Below are positions 50,847 to 59,994 of a stretch of DNA of 64,000 nucleotides, in pieces. This DNA comes from Aurantiochytrium sp. KH105 (lineage: Eukaryota; Sar; Bigyra; Thraustochytrida; Thraustochytriidae). The stretch lies in the NCBI GenBank assembly GCA_003116975.1, contig BGKB01000161.1:62001-126000 (forward strand), written 5' to 3'. How positions within the stretch are numbered: position 1 is the stretch's first letter; each line of letters begins with the position of its first letter. The notes beneath the pieces were generated by a model that ran no database searches, was not told the origin of the DNA, and saw nothing but the letters and a program-made list of their open reading frames with translations. Made by a program: the position numbers and the translations under genes.

Positions 50847-51920
50847 TCATGACTGGTTGAGAGACTGTCTGGCCATTTCGAGAACGCCCTCGTATGTCCG
50901 GTTGCCACCGATAAAGCCAGAGTTGTGGACAAAAATGCAGCCCGGAATACCCCAGGCCTCGCTGAGCGCATCGTCGCGGATGCCGCGGTATTTCTCCGGG
51001 AGCGACTTGCGGTTGGTGAAAGAGCTCTCCTCGACAGGAACACACTGAATGCGCCATGCACCATTCGAGTCCGGGTAAAGAACGTACTTGAGATCACCCT
51101 CAGCCAGACCGTCAACGCCTTCGGTCTCCAGAGCAAAGAGGTGGCTGCGCCACGGGCACGATTCCTCGAAGCGAATAATCGCCCCGCTTGGATCGATCTC
51201 CTTGCGAGACTTGATGGCCCGCTCGACGATCTCCCGCGCAGGAAGCCAGATCTTGAGAAGCCCTTCAACGGTGTCGACGAACTCGGACAACGTCAGGCGC
51301 ATGGCCTCCTTGAACTGGCCCATCTCGCGGGCCGTCTCGTCGGTAACGGGCGGCGCATTCCAGGCAGGATTAAGGGACCCGACTCGCGCGCTGAGGTGCG
51401 TGCTCACAGAGTAGTTTTTCTCGCCCGTGTAGGCATCGATGCCGTTGTCAATGCCGTCGATGTGCTCCACAAAGTTCTTGTACACGCGCTTGTAGAGAAC
51501 CTCGAGGACCTCGTCGCTGACGGCCGTCTTGGACTCCTCCGCAATGAAGCGAATAATCTCCTTGCCAAAATACTTGTAGACGAGACCTGCGCTGCTCAGC
51601 TTGGTCTTAAAATCTTCGCTGAAAAAGACGTCCTGGAACTCGCGTTGGTGATGATCGAAGCGCAGCGCGTCGGCGTCGAAGGTCCCGCCAACGTCGACCA
51701 CGATCTTGCATTGGTCGAGGACGGTACTATCACGGGTGCGCACGATGGGCAGCCCGCGGAACTGGCTCACCATTTGGAGCATGCCGCAGGCAAAGGCCTC
51801 GTCGCAGTGGAAGTGGCCATTGTGCGTGCCTACGCAGTCCGAAAAACTTGCGGCGTCCTTGGCGGGTGCCGAGACCTCCACGGCGTCCACCAGTTTCATC
51901 GCAGTCTCTTTGACGGACAT
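50847..51920 (-). CDS. MYG1: MYG1 family exonuclease (DHH-like)
   Basis: 357 residues from the ATG at 51920. MYG1 is a metal-dependent 3'-5' RNA exonuclease reported in nucleus and mitochondria in animals and yeast. Metal-site motifs: GTHNGHFHCDEAFAC at the N-terminus, VVDVGGTFD, the DHH-like FDHHQREF, LSSAGLVYKYFG and the GIDNGIDAY motif. The C-terminal part has WRIQCVP and IPGCIFVHNSGFIGG, also conserved. The frame is open for 23 more codons upstream (to 51989, TTG) and that stretch is Arg/Leu/Ala/Thr-rich with no acids, like a mitochondrial presequence, but has no ATG. Confidence 0.94.
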   Translation of the reverse strand: MSVKETAMKLVDAVEVSAPAKDAASFSDCVGTHNGHFHCDEAFACGMLQMVSQFRGLPIVRTRDSTVLDQCKIVVDVGGTFDADALRFDHHQREFQDVFFSEDFKTKLSSAGLVYKYFGKEIIRFIAEESKTAVSDEVLEVLYKRVYKNFVEHIDGIDNGIDAYTGEKNYSVSTHLSARVGSLNPAWNAPPVTDETAREMGQFKEAMRLTLSEFVDTVEGLLKIWLPAREIVERAIKSRKEIDPSGAIIRFEESCPWRSHLFALETEGVDGLAEGDLKYVLYPDSNGAWRIQCVPVEESSFTNRKSLPEKYRGIRDDALSEAWGIPGCIFVHNSGFIGGNRTYEGVLEMARQSLNQS

Positions 51921-52813
51921 CGTGCTTGCGACCCGGGTCGCAAGCAGTCGTCGCTGGATCGCACGGAGCGTTGTGACTGCTGCGCGCAAACCTTCTTACC
52001 CCAGCTTCGTCAGACGTGGGCGGAGAGAGGGCTGCTACGCGTGGCGTGTAGCGCGGTGTTGCGGGATTGATTGCCAGTTGAGTTGGGTTGCTTATGTTCA
52101 CACCGCGGCGAGGCCGCAGCGCTCAAGAACAAATTCCTGATTTGATCTGACAGTGGATCCGAGGCACGTAGAGGCTTTATGAGTTAAGGAAACGGCCTTG
52201 GAAAGTCGACAGACAGCAAGGCATTTTTATAAATGAACGAGAGATCCTCGCCAACAAGGAAGAGCTAAAGAAGGGAACAAAAATCAAATTCGAGATGACT
52301 TCTTATTTTTTCCGAGACATTGATGATGGCTCGATCCTTCGTTCGAGGTCGCTCATTCATACATATCCTTGCACCTCTCTCCTACTTTGCTTTTGTCGAG
52401 ATGCTTACGATGAAACGAAGGCCTCTATCTTGCGAAAGGCCAAGAAATCTTCCGCTGACTTTCTCAACTTGAAAATCACATCATTGGAAAATCGACTTGC
52501 TTTGCTTCAAGCCAAGCATCTCTAGTCCAGCTGCGAGACAAGCAAACCTTTGCGTCGGTCGCATCACGCGTCGCACGAGGTCAAACTTAGTGGTATATAC
52601 ACTCATAAGAAGCCGAGCATTCGGCATCATCGTCGTCGTGCATGCAGTGTGCAGTGTAGTGCCGTAGACCACGTCAACCCGATTTCTTGCACGTAAAACA
52701 AGAAAGCCGCTCGCGGCGCTTGCGGGCTCGCTGGCTTGTCTGCGCGCCGCTGAGGCGGTTAACTCGGCTGGCGCAGCGTGTCAAGGCAGGACACGGCACG
52801 GACCGCGGCAGGT
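51921..52813. other. Divergent intergenic region, with one small unproven frame
   Basis: 893 bases between MYG1 and GT60. A TATA-like GGTATATACAC lies at about 52592-52602. A 76-codon ATG frame at 52295-52525 (+) ends in an amphipathic stretch (ILRKAKKSSADFLNLKI), but its first half is not protein-like. It is left as a low-confidence possibility. Confidence 0.4.
52295..52525 (+). CDS. Possible small protein, unsupported
   Basis: 76 residues, ATG at 52295. The second half (DETKASILRKAKKSSADFL onwards) has the charge pattern of a coiled coil. The first half is Ser/Cys/Leu-rich and looks random. AT-rich relative to the neighbouring genes. I recognise no family, and it may be chance. Confidence 0.15.
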   Translation: MTSYFFRDIDDGSILRSRSLIHTYPCTSLLLCFCRDAYDETKASILRKAKKSSADFLNLKITSLENRLALLQAKHL

Positions 52814-55370
52814 ATGTCGTCGTCCCGCGCGGCTGGCGGTCCGCAGCCATGGTGGGCGAACCAAGGGCATAACCGTGCCATGGCGGAGCGCGCGGCGCAG
52901 CTCGCGAAACAAAGAAAGAAGTGGTCGCTCGCGGGGTGCGCGCTGATCTCGTGGATGCTCGTGTACATCGCGGGCGCTTCAATGTAAGTTGCATCTCTCG
53001 GACTGACAGACATCCCTTTACCCCTTGATTCCTTGCTGACAAATGGCGAGCGACCTGTGCAGCTTCATGTTCGGGCGTGGCGACAGCGCCGGCGACGACG
53101 CAAGCTCGGTTCAGGCCATTGGCACCAAACGACATTTGGCAAAGTCTTGCCGCTTTTATGGCCCTGCAGACGGCTACCTTCTCGGTTGCGTACAGGACTG
53201 TATCGGATTTGCAAGACTCGCCCCGGCACTGCATGCATGCGCGGCAGACGTTGCTTGTTCTGGTGTTACCTATGTGCCTTGGGAGCAAGAACAGCGTCGC
53301 TTCGAGCTTCGCGGTGGCAAGATGCCCGTCGGGCCTCGAATGACCCCTGATGGACAGGTATCATTTGTCGTCGAAACCTGTGAAGATGGCAGACCGGGGT
53401 GGAATCCTGATGCTCCCCCGAAGTCAATCAAGAGCTCGCAGCGCGCGAAGCGCTCATCGCAGGACCTCAGCGCGGGCCTTGTCGATGCTGCTGGCGGTGC
53501 TGCTGCTGCTGCTAACGCAAACCAAGGCGCGGGAAATCGGAGGAAAAGTGGTCTTCGACAGGTAAACTCAAATGATGCCCAGCAAAATCATGTTGAAGGA
53601 GGTTCTGCGCTTGCAGCGCTCGAAGCGCGTCTTGAAGAGGAGGCAGGGGCCGTACGCTCTGACCTGACGCCCGGCGTGGAGAATCTTGAAGAAGAAGAAG
53701 AAGAAGAAGAAGAAGAGGACGCCTCCTTTGACAAGGACGCAGAGGAAGATGCTGAAATCCTTAATGACGATGTCGAAAAAGAGGTTGAGAAAAACGTCAA
53801 AGACGCTGATGCTACGGGTGCTGCTGTTGCTAGCCCGCGCAACATCGACAATGACAATGACAAGGGCAGAGCGCAAGGGAGGGAAGATGATGACGATCAC
53901 GGAAACACGGAGAACGTGGAAGATGAGGAGGAAGAGGAGGAAGATGACGAGGAGGACGAGGAGGACGAAGAGGAAAACGAGGATGAGGAAGAAGAGGATG
54001 GAAACGAGGAAGATGAGGGAGCGAAAGACGATGACAGCAAAGTTGAAACTCCCGAACCGCACGTCGAGGTTCAAGGTCCGGCGAGTGACCCCTTTAAGGA
54101 GCCATTCGGCGACGCTTTGGGTCCGCACGTAATCGCGGAACGACCGGAAGAAAGCGCGGACTTTGAGGTCAAACTCTGGACACCACCTGGCGTGGATCTC
54201 GATGATGATGCTGCTGTCGATGCGGTTGGAACTTACGAAGACGGAAAACCCACAATTTTCGTTGGAATTGCATCGTATCGTGACTCGATGTGCGGCGATA
54301 CACTCGAACGCGCATTACACTGGGCCACGTATCCCGAGAGACTGCGATTTGGCGTCGCAGAACAGAATGCGCCAATTGACGAACATTGCTTCCACGTGAA
54401 GCGACCTTGCGCTGAAGACCCCGAGCAACTGCTGTGCAAGTATCGCGCCAATATTCGCATTCATAAAGTGAGCGCTCTGGAGGCGCGCGGACCCACCTTT
54501 GGCCGCTTTCGTGCCGATAGCTTGTATCGAGGGGAGTACTATGCGTTGCAGGTAGACGCACACATGTACTTTGTCAAGGGCTGGGACGAGGATATGGTGT
54601 CGCAGTTTGAGAGCACGGGGAACGAGTACGCCGTTCTTTCCACGTACCCTTCGGACGCAGTTCGACAAAATTTTGACGAGGAAAATGCCAAGTCTTTGAG
54701 CAAGACGACCCCCGCAATTTGCGACTCGCGATTCATTGGCGAGAGGCAAATGACCAAGCACAACGCGGCGCAGGAGTTTTACCCACCGCACGACATTCCG
54801 ACGCCAATCTTGCAGATTTGGTGGGCTGCAGGTGTATCATTCTCAAGAGGACACCGGATATTGCGAGTACCTTATGATTGCTGTCTCCCCATGGTCTTTG
54901 ACGGCGAGGAGACCTCGATGGCATTCCGGGCGTGGACGCATGGATATGACTTTTACACTTTTCACCACAGCGCCGTCTTTCACCCCTACAACCGGAAAAA
55001 CCGTCCGCCACTTTATTGGGAAAACCAAAAAGTTGATGGCAGCGCGCGCGCCCGCGATCTTGTCATGTCGGAGCGCCGTCTGCGCAAAATCTACGGTTTG
55101 GAAACGAAAGGACCGTACTTCGACAAAGACATTGAGCGTTTTGGGCTGGGAAAGCGCAGGCCGCTCGTCAAGTTCTGGAAGGTTTTTGGTGTCGATTTTC
55201 GCAAGAATCGCATTCGAAATCAGTGCAGGCCAGCTACCTCCGGCGCTATCCACCGCGTGCTCACACCATTTCTCAGACCGGATGGTAAGGGCATCGACTA
55301 CACGAAGGTGAGAGATGACATGAACTTTGTAAAGGCAGGCAAACGTCAACGCAAGGGTCGCGACAAGTAA
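52814..55370 (+). CDS. GT60-family GlcNAc-transferase-like type II membrane protein
   Basis: Two exons, 52814-52983 and 53063-55370; the 79-nt intron has GTAAGT and CAG boundaries, in phase 2. 825 residues. A single transmembrane segment (about 37-57) near a basic N-terminus gives a type II Golgi topology, and it is joined only after splicing. A Cys-rich module (about 80-165; CRFYGP, CVQDCIGF, CSGVTYVPW) resembles a PAN/Apple domain. A very acidic stem with long Glu/Asp runs follows (about 260-390). The GT60 domain runs from about 450 (IFVGIASYRD) with CEQL-type Cys pairs, QVDAHMYFVKGWD (DxH metal motif), IWWAAGVSFSRG and CCLPMVFDGEE. The family includes Skp1 hydroxyproline GlcNAc-transferase and Golgi mucin-type enzymes. 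Donor and acceptor cannot be fixed; the TM anchor favours a secretory substrate. Confidence 0.88.
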
Positions 55371-55758
55371 TTTTTTTTTTACAATACTTTGTCCATGTAC
55401 CAACGAACCAATGTACACCTACTTGACTATACCCACCGCGCCGACCTGATTGACACATCGTAAAGATTACAATGGGCATTTGTTGAACTTTTGTGCGAGG
55501 GAAAAAAAGATATGCGATGCTCGTAGACCATAGATTCTAACCTGTAAAATCTCTTGCCAAGATAAGAGCATTGGGAGGAGAATCAGGAGAACAAATGGGC
55601 CTTAGAGATTTGACATATTCTCAATATCATCGATTATAGAAAGCAAGTTACACTCGACTTGCAGCTAGCTACTCAAAGCGATTTTGTTTGAAATGCAAAG
55701 GATCTTGGCTTTGGGTCCTTGGAAGCAAAAAGGAAGCGTACTCTTTGTGCCTCTGTTT
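55371..55758. other. Convergent intergenic region
   Basis: 388 AT-richer bases with a T-run right after the GT60 stop (55371-55380). Nothing else recognised. Confidence 0.5.
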
Positions 55759-56718
55759 TCAATAGTACTTGGTGCCAAAGACTTCGAGATCGAAGTCCTT
55801 TTTCACTTGCGCGCGACCTTGGGAAACTGTCGTTTGAGCGTCCTCGGAAAGTGTCGCGCGGTCGTACATAGGATGAAATGGAGGCTGCATGACTGCAAGC
55901 TCTTGTTCGCTCATGCCATCAAGAAAAGCTTCTGGCCAGCGCTCGGAGCAGTATCCGCGTGCAAACGCGTGCGTAGCAGGCGCAAAGCGAAAAAGTGCGA
56001 CGCGCCGCTGCCGATCTGCAGGCGTCCAAGGCAAGCAGCCATGGACAGTGGCCTCGCTAAAAAGGACAACATCTCCTGCCTGTGTGACGGGCTGTTCAAC
56101 GCACGTCTCGAGAAAATCTGCGTCATCGCCATCCAGCATCGCTTTGGTAATGGGAAAGTTCATTTTGTGCGAGCCTCGCACAACACAGAAGCCGCCATCG
56201 CCAGCATTGTGGTCTGAAAGCTGAAACGAGACCCCCAAGAGAGTGTTGTATATCTCCCCCTGCACGCATCGGTACTGCAGCTGAGGGACGAAGCGTCCGG
56301 AAGCCGTGAGTGGTCCACCGTGAAGTCCGAAACCTTCTGCGCCTTGGTTCTGGCCCAATACAAGCGGAGAATGGTCCAATCGGTACCCCTCGCCAACAAG
56401 TGCATGCAGCGTCGAAACGAGACCGGGATGCGCAAGCATTTTCCGGAAGACGCGTCTGTGCGGATCTTCCCAGCCGAGCATACCGGCCATGTCGAGCCTG
56501 CCCGTCTTCATATCGCCGGCAAACTTGGTCTCATCCTTGGAGTTCCGCACGGGCGCACCACGCTCGTGCCACGTGTGAGCATCGATGGCCGTGTTTGCTG
56601 CAGCGACCTCTTCCTTGGTCAGAACGTTGCGAATCACCACAAAGCCCTGCAGGTCAAAGAGCAGCCGCGTGCGCTCCAAGGTCTGCATTGTCTGCTGCGC
56701 AGCGCGCGCTCCGCTCAT
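55759..56718 (-). CDS. Phytanoyl-CoA dioxygenase (PhyH) fold protein with HGG metal motif
   Basis: 319 residues, ATG at 56718; upstream frame has no ATG. The fold is recognised from the N-terminal LFDLQGFVVIRNVLTKEE, then LGVSFQLSDHNAGDGGFCVVRGSHK, and TQAGDVVLFSEATVHGCLPW followed by RRVALFRFAP, the 2-oxoglutarate-binding strand with its Arg. The distal iron ligand is H226. The proximal HxD motif of PhyH oxygenases is replaced: H133 is followed by Gly-Gly (LHGGP). Without the Asp carboxylate, classical hydroxylation is in doubt. Fe/2OG halogenases of this superfamily have Ala or Gly in that position. There is no PTS1-like C-terminus (ends TKYY), so a peroxisomal phytanoyl-CoA role is unlikely. 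Substrate unknown. Confidence 0.88.
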   Translation of the reverse strand: MSGARAAQQTMQTLERTRLLFDLQGFVVIRNVLTKEEVAAANTAIDAHTWHERGAPVRNSKDETKFAGDMKTGRLDMAGMLGWEDPHRRVFRKMLAHPGLVSTLHALVGEGYRLDHSPLVLGQNQGAEGFGLHGGPLTASGRFVPQLQYRCVQGEIYNTLLGVSFQLSDHNAGDGGFCVVRGSHKMNFPITKAMLDGDDADFLETCVEQPVTQAGDVVLFSEATVHGCLPWTPADRQRRVALFRFAPATHAFARGYCSERWPEAFLDGMSEQELAVMQPPFHPMYDRATLSEDAQTTVSQGRAQVKKDFDLEVFGTKYY

Positions 56719-57185
56719 CGGGACGGCCTCCTGCAATACAGGGTATGCGTGCTTTGGGCCGCTCGCTGCCTCTCTGAATGACTGACAGTGAGCTCCTCGG
56801 ACGAGCACGACAAGTTCACCTCCTCCAAGCCGACCTCATCGAGCCTGTGCAACGCGAGGCAGAACTACCTATACCTGGCGCGACCAATTTCTGTTCTTCC
56901 CCCGCCAGCAGCAGCAGCAGCAGCCGCCGACACTGGCCCCGGCGGTCTCAACATGTTCGAGCAGCCGCATCTGAGCAAAGTTTCGTGGGACCCAACATGG
57001 ATGGATGAAGTCCGCATAATCCAGGGCTTCTCCTATTAGTAATACTGTGAACCTCGAAACGGCTAGTTGGAGAAAGGAGGACCGTCGCGCGAGAAGGACT
57101 GCCAGACTACAGACGCCACCCTGTCCAGCGACGAGGCGCGTGCGCGCGCGGGAACTCATTCACGAGACGGGAAGAGCTGGCAAAG
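56719..57185. other. Divergent region between PhyH and CFAP418
   Basis: 467 bases. It includes a CAG trinucleotide run (about 56905-56925). A + strand frame from 56788 to 57039 has no ATG until residue 56 and is not called. No clear TATA box. Confidence 0.45.
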
Positions 57186-58110
57186 ATGGACGCTGACCTT
57201 GACGATTTGCTTGCTGATGTTGGTTTCGCGTGTGAAGAGGCTCCCGCGCGAACGTTTGAAGAGACGAAAAACCGAGAGCGCGACCCCGAAGCACGTGTTC
57301 GACAAAAGGCGCGCCGAGGGGAGCAGACGAAGACACAGACGCAAATGCGCAAGCATGCGGACGAAGAAAATGGCGTTGATGCCCTTCTTCGTGAGTTGCG
57401 TTTTGACAGCGACGAGGAGGAGCTCGTTGATAGGGAAAGACGCGATCCGACGCGAAGCGCGAGAAATAACAACAGCTCCCGAACGACGTCATTTTCAAGT
57501 CGCAGCAGCGCCGGAACAGTCTGCAGTAGCAGCGGCACAGGTGGCACAGGTGGTGCAGGGTAAGTCGGTGAAATACAAGTATTCACGAGGCGAGCAGAAG
57601 AGCCTGACGTGTGCTTAATTGAGCAGGTTCGCGGTACTCGGTGGCGAGTCTGCGCGCATCGATCGGCAGGGTTCACTTGCACGAAAAGTTGCCAGCGCAG
57701 ACTTGCACTGTGTGAACTGCGACATGAGCGTGAACCGATGGACGGGCCGCGCCTGGGCAGAAAAGGCAGACTATATATTTTTTCGCAACACAGCTCCGGA
57801 CAGGGTACGTAAAACGACCGACACGTTTCGTATCGAAGCCAATAGGGTTTGCCGCACTCTTATGACTGACGTATTGTCGCATTCGTACGATTTGCGAACA
57901 GATGAAAATGCGGACCATGCTGGTGGCAAACGAGGGCTTTGCGGCGTACGCATGTCAGTGCTCCTGGGTTGCAGTCGATGAACTCGTTCAGGTTCGCATA
58001 GGTACGTTTGTCTCGACTCGAATTGTGTTCAAGGATAGGAGATAGAAGCGCTGACGCCGTAAACAGGACAACGAGTTGACGGCAAGGCGCTCAATTGGGT
58101 GGCGAATTGA
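57186..58110 (+). CDS. CFAP418: Cilia- and flagella-associated protein 418 (C8orf37 homologue)
   Basis: Four exons: 57186-57559, 57627-57804, 57902-58001 and 58067-58110. The introns are 67, 97 and 65 nt with GTAAGT, GTACGT and GTACGT donors and CAG acceptors; all phases close. The product is 231 residues. It starts MDADLDDLLADVG, as the animal protein starts with a DLDELL motif. A Lys/Glu- and then Ser-rich middle follows. The conserved C-terminus has LHCVNCDMSV (Cys pair), YIFFRNTAPD, AAYACQCSW and LNWV. In animals this protein works in photoreceptor outer segments and at the ciliary base, and its mutation causes retinal dystrophy. Its presence implies the organism forms cilia or flagella. 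The final WVCGKH of animal proteins ends here as WVAN. Confidence 0.92.
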
Positions 58111-58242
58111 CATTGCAACAATCAAACCAGTAAATAAACTCTAAGCTTGTTTTGTCCATTTTCATAAGAGTAAGACTAAGAATGAGTTGAGTTAAGATCC
58201 TCCAGGTCTAGCGTCCCGCCTTTTGGCATTCGTTACTTTTAA

Positions 58243-58698
58243 TTAAAGATGGGGAGACACAACGTTGTAGGCGAAGGCAAGAATGCCGGCCAATCCAACG
58301 TTGTACGCAATGGAGCGAAAAGGCTGAAGACCAAACACGTAGCAAGGCGTGAAGAGCACACGGCCCGCCACAAAGGCGGTGACTGCGGCCGCGTGCACCG
58401 TCGGATCAGCGCCGGCCAAAAGACTCATGGACATGAGCGCAAGGCCCAGCGGGAGGTTCTCAAAATCGTTGCGGAGGACGTTCTGCCAGCGCTTGTACCG
58501 CTCCGAGGTGCCTGCCTTGAGGTTCTGCTGCGAGCTGGTCAGCGCGCTGACAGAGGCCTGGTCCTCGGCCGGGTGCGCGCCCTCTGCGAGGCTCGCCGCG
58601 AGGGAACCAAACGTCGTGCCAAGAAAGCGCACCGTAAGCACGCCCAGCCCGAGCGCCGTGGTGCGCAGGGCAGCGTCGTCGATGACCACTTGAAGCAT
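58243..58698 (-). CDS. MAPEG family membrane protein
   Basis: 151 residues, ATG at 58698. Four hydrophobic segments. The signature R-x-R/K...NDFENLPLGLAL (about residues 74-87) marks the MAPEG family, whose members include microsomal glutathione transferases and eicosanoid synthases. Closest in layout to MGST1-like and bacterial MAPEG proteins. Membrane-bound trimers use glutathione to detoxify or reduce lipids. The exact activity cannot be set from sequence. Its 3' end is convergent to CFAP418, with 132 bases between. Confidence 0.88.
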   Translation of the reverse strand: MLQVVIDDAALRTTALGLGVLTVRFLGTTFGSLAASLAEGAHPAEDQASVSALTSSQQNLKAGTSERYKRWQNVLRNDFENLPLGLALMSMSLLAGADPTVHAAAVTAFVAGRVLFTPCYVFGLQPFRSIAYNVGLAGILAFAYNVVSPHL

Positions 58699-59157
58699 CT
58701 TTCCTTTCTCTTGCTCGGCTCTGCGCGGCTTTGCTGTCTTCTGCTGCTCTGCTTCTTCTCGGTATGTAGTTACACGCTATCTTCGATCGAGGTTTGCTGC
58801 GACTTGGCAGGGTCCGCGTCCGCGATATCCTCCTTCTCCACTGAGTTCAACTTCTTTCCCCTCCTATTCCCCTTGCACCAGGCTCACCTCGCGTCAAGGC
58901 GGAACCGGGTGACGCTCACAGAAGTCTGTCATACCCCATCCCCTGTGTAATTGAGGCTCACGTCTTCCTCAATCTTGGGGGCAGTCGTGGAGTGTTTTAG
59001 AGTGGAGACAAGATTCATCGCCCCTAGAACGCCACTGAGGCAAACTTCTAGTCGCGGTGGGACCGCTGCCCCAGCCGGTACCATGGTATATGGTACCATA
59101 AATTGGCACGCTCCAATCTAGGCACGCGTCGAACACAGAACCGCATTGCCCGTGAGG
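58699..59157. other. Divergent region with a GGTACC inverted repeat
   Basis: 459 bases between MAPEG and the DUF1697 gene. A perfect 8-base inverted repeat, GGTACCAT...ATGGTACC, lies at 59077-59097 with a 5-base spacer, 61 bases before the DUF1697 ATG. A TATA-like ATAAAT follows it directly. No gene seen. Confidence 0.5.
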
Positions 59158-59994
59158 ATGCGGACGACTCGCGCGGCGTCGCTCCGCAAGCGCGAGCGGC
59201 AGCAAGAAGAGCTTGGCGGCGAGAAAGGTGTAGACAGCCTTGGTGAGGAACACGTCGACGGCAAGCGCACAACGGGCAAGAAACAAGCGAAGGGGCCAAG
59301 GGCAACGAAAAGGACCAAAACGACACCAGCGCCGCCGCCGCCGTTATCGTCGCCAACAAAAAAGGATCAACCTGTCGATGCTAGAAAGGGCACCAAGTCC
59401 ACGCCAAAGATTGCAGAGACCAAAGTGGGTGATGGGGGAGCGGAGGGCATGCCATCGTGCACATTTTTGGCTTTCATCCGTGGCGTGAATGTGAGCGGAG
59501 CGCGGCCGATGCCCATGGCCAAATTGCGCGATGTTTTGAACGAGGTCCCAGCGTTCAGCAAGGTCTCCACACTGGTGCAATCAGGCAACATCAAGCTCGA
59601 CGCGCCGGCAACAACGTCCGAAGCTGTTCAAACGACCTTGAAGGATCTCATTGAGGAACACTTTGGCTATGATGTTCCAGTCATGGTCTTCACTCGTGAC
59701 GAGCTCTGCGCCATTAACGAGGCTAATCCTTACAAGGAAGCGTCTTCGGCAGACCACCGCAAGGTTCACGTTGGTTTCTTCGACGAGTGCCCTGACGCCG
59801 AACGTGTCACTGCTTTGCAATCGCAAGCGCCGTTCCCGCAGAATGAAGAATTTACTGTGCTGAAGAATTGCATGTTCCTGCACACACCACTCGGCTACGG
59901 GCGTGCCAAGGTGAACAGCAACTTTCTCGAGAAGCACCTCGACATCGAGCTCACCTGTCGCAACATGAATACAATTGCCAAGCTGTTGAGCTAG
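59158..59994 (+). CDS. DUF1697 protein with basic N-terminal extension
   Basis: 278 residues, ATG at 59158. Residues about 100-278 match the DUF1697 family, mostly bacterial: AFIRGVNVSGARPMPMAKL, STLVQSGNIKL, an EEHFGYDVPVMV helix-strand and LKNCMFLHTPLGYGRAKVN. The fold is a ferredoxin-like pair and no activity is established. The first 95 residues are Lys/Arg/Thr/Pro-rich (KRTTGKKQAKG and PRATKRTKTT) and would act as a nuclear or nucleolar localisation sequence. This extension is absent in bacterial members. Bacterial origin by transfer is inferred. The next gene downstream (DinB-like) is also of a chiefly bacterial family and on the same strand. Confidence 0.85.
   Translation: MRTTRAASLRKRERQQEELGGEKGVDSLGEEHVDGKRTTGKKQAKGPRATKRTKTTPAPPPPLSSPTKKDQPVDARKGTKSTPKIAETKVGDGGAEGMPSCTFLAFIRGVNVSGARPMPMAKLRDVLNEVPAFSKVSTLVQSGNIKLDAPATTSEAVQTTLKDLIEEHFGYDVPVMVFTRDELCAINEANPYKEASSADHRKVHVGFFDECPDAERVTALQSQAPFPQNEEFTVLKNCMFLHTPLGYGRAKVNSNFLEKHLDIELTCRNMNTIAKLLS

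Noticed and set aside
50925-52070. 381-codon + strand frame over MYG1
   Set aside because: Antisense shadow of the conserved MYG1 gene, caused by codon bias.
56788-57039. 83-codon + strand frame with a poly-Ala run, ending IIQGFSY
   Set aside because: No ATG until residue 56 and no family match; it overlaps the PhyH start on the other strand. It might be a small exon, but nothing supports it.
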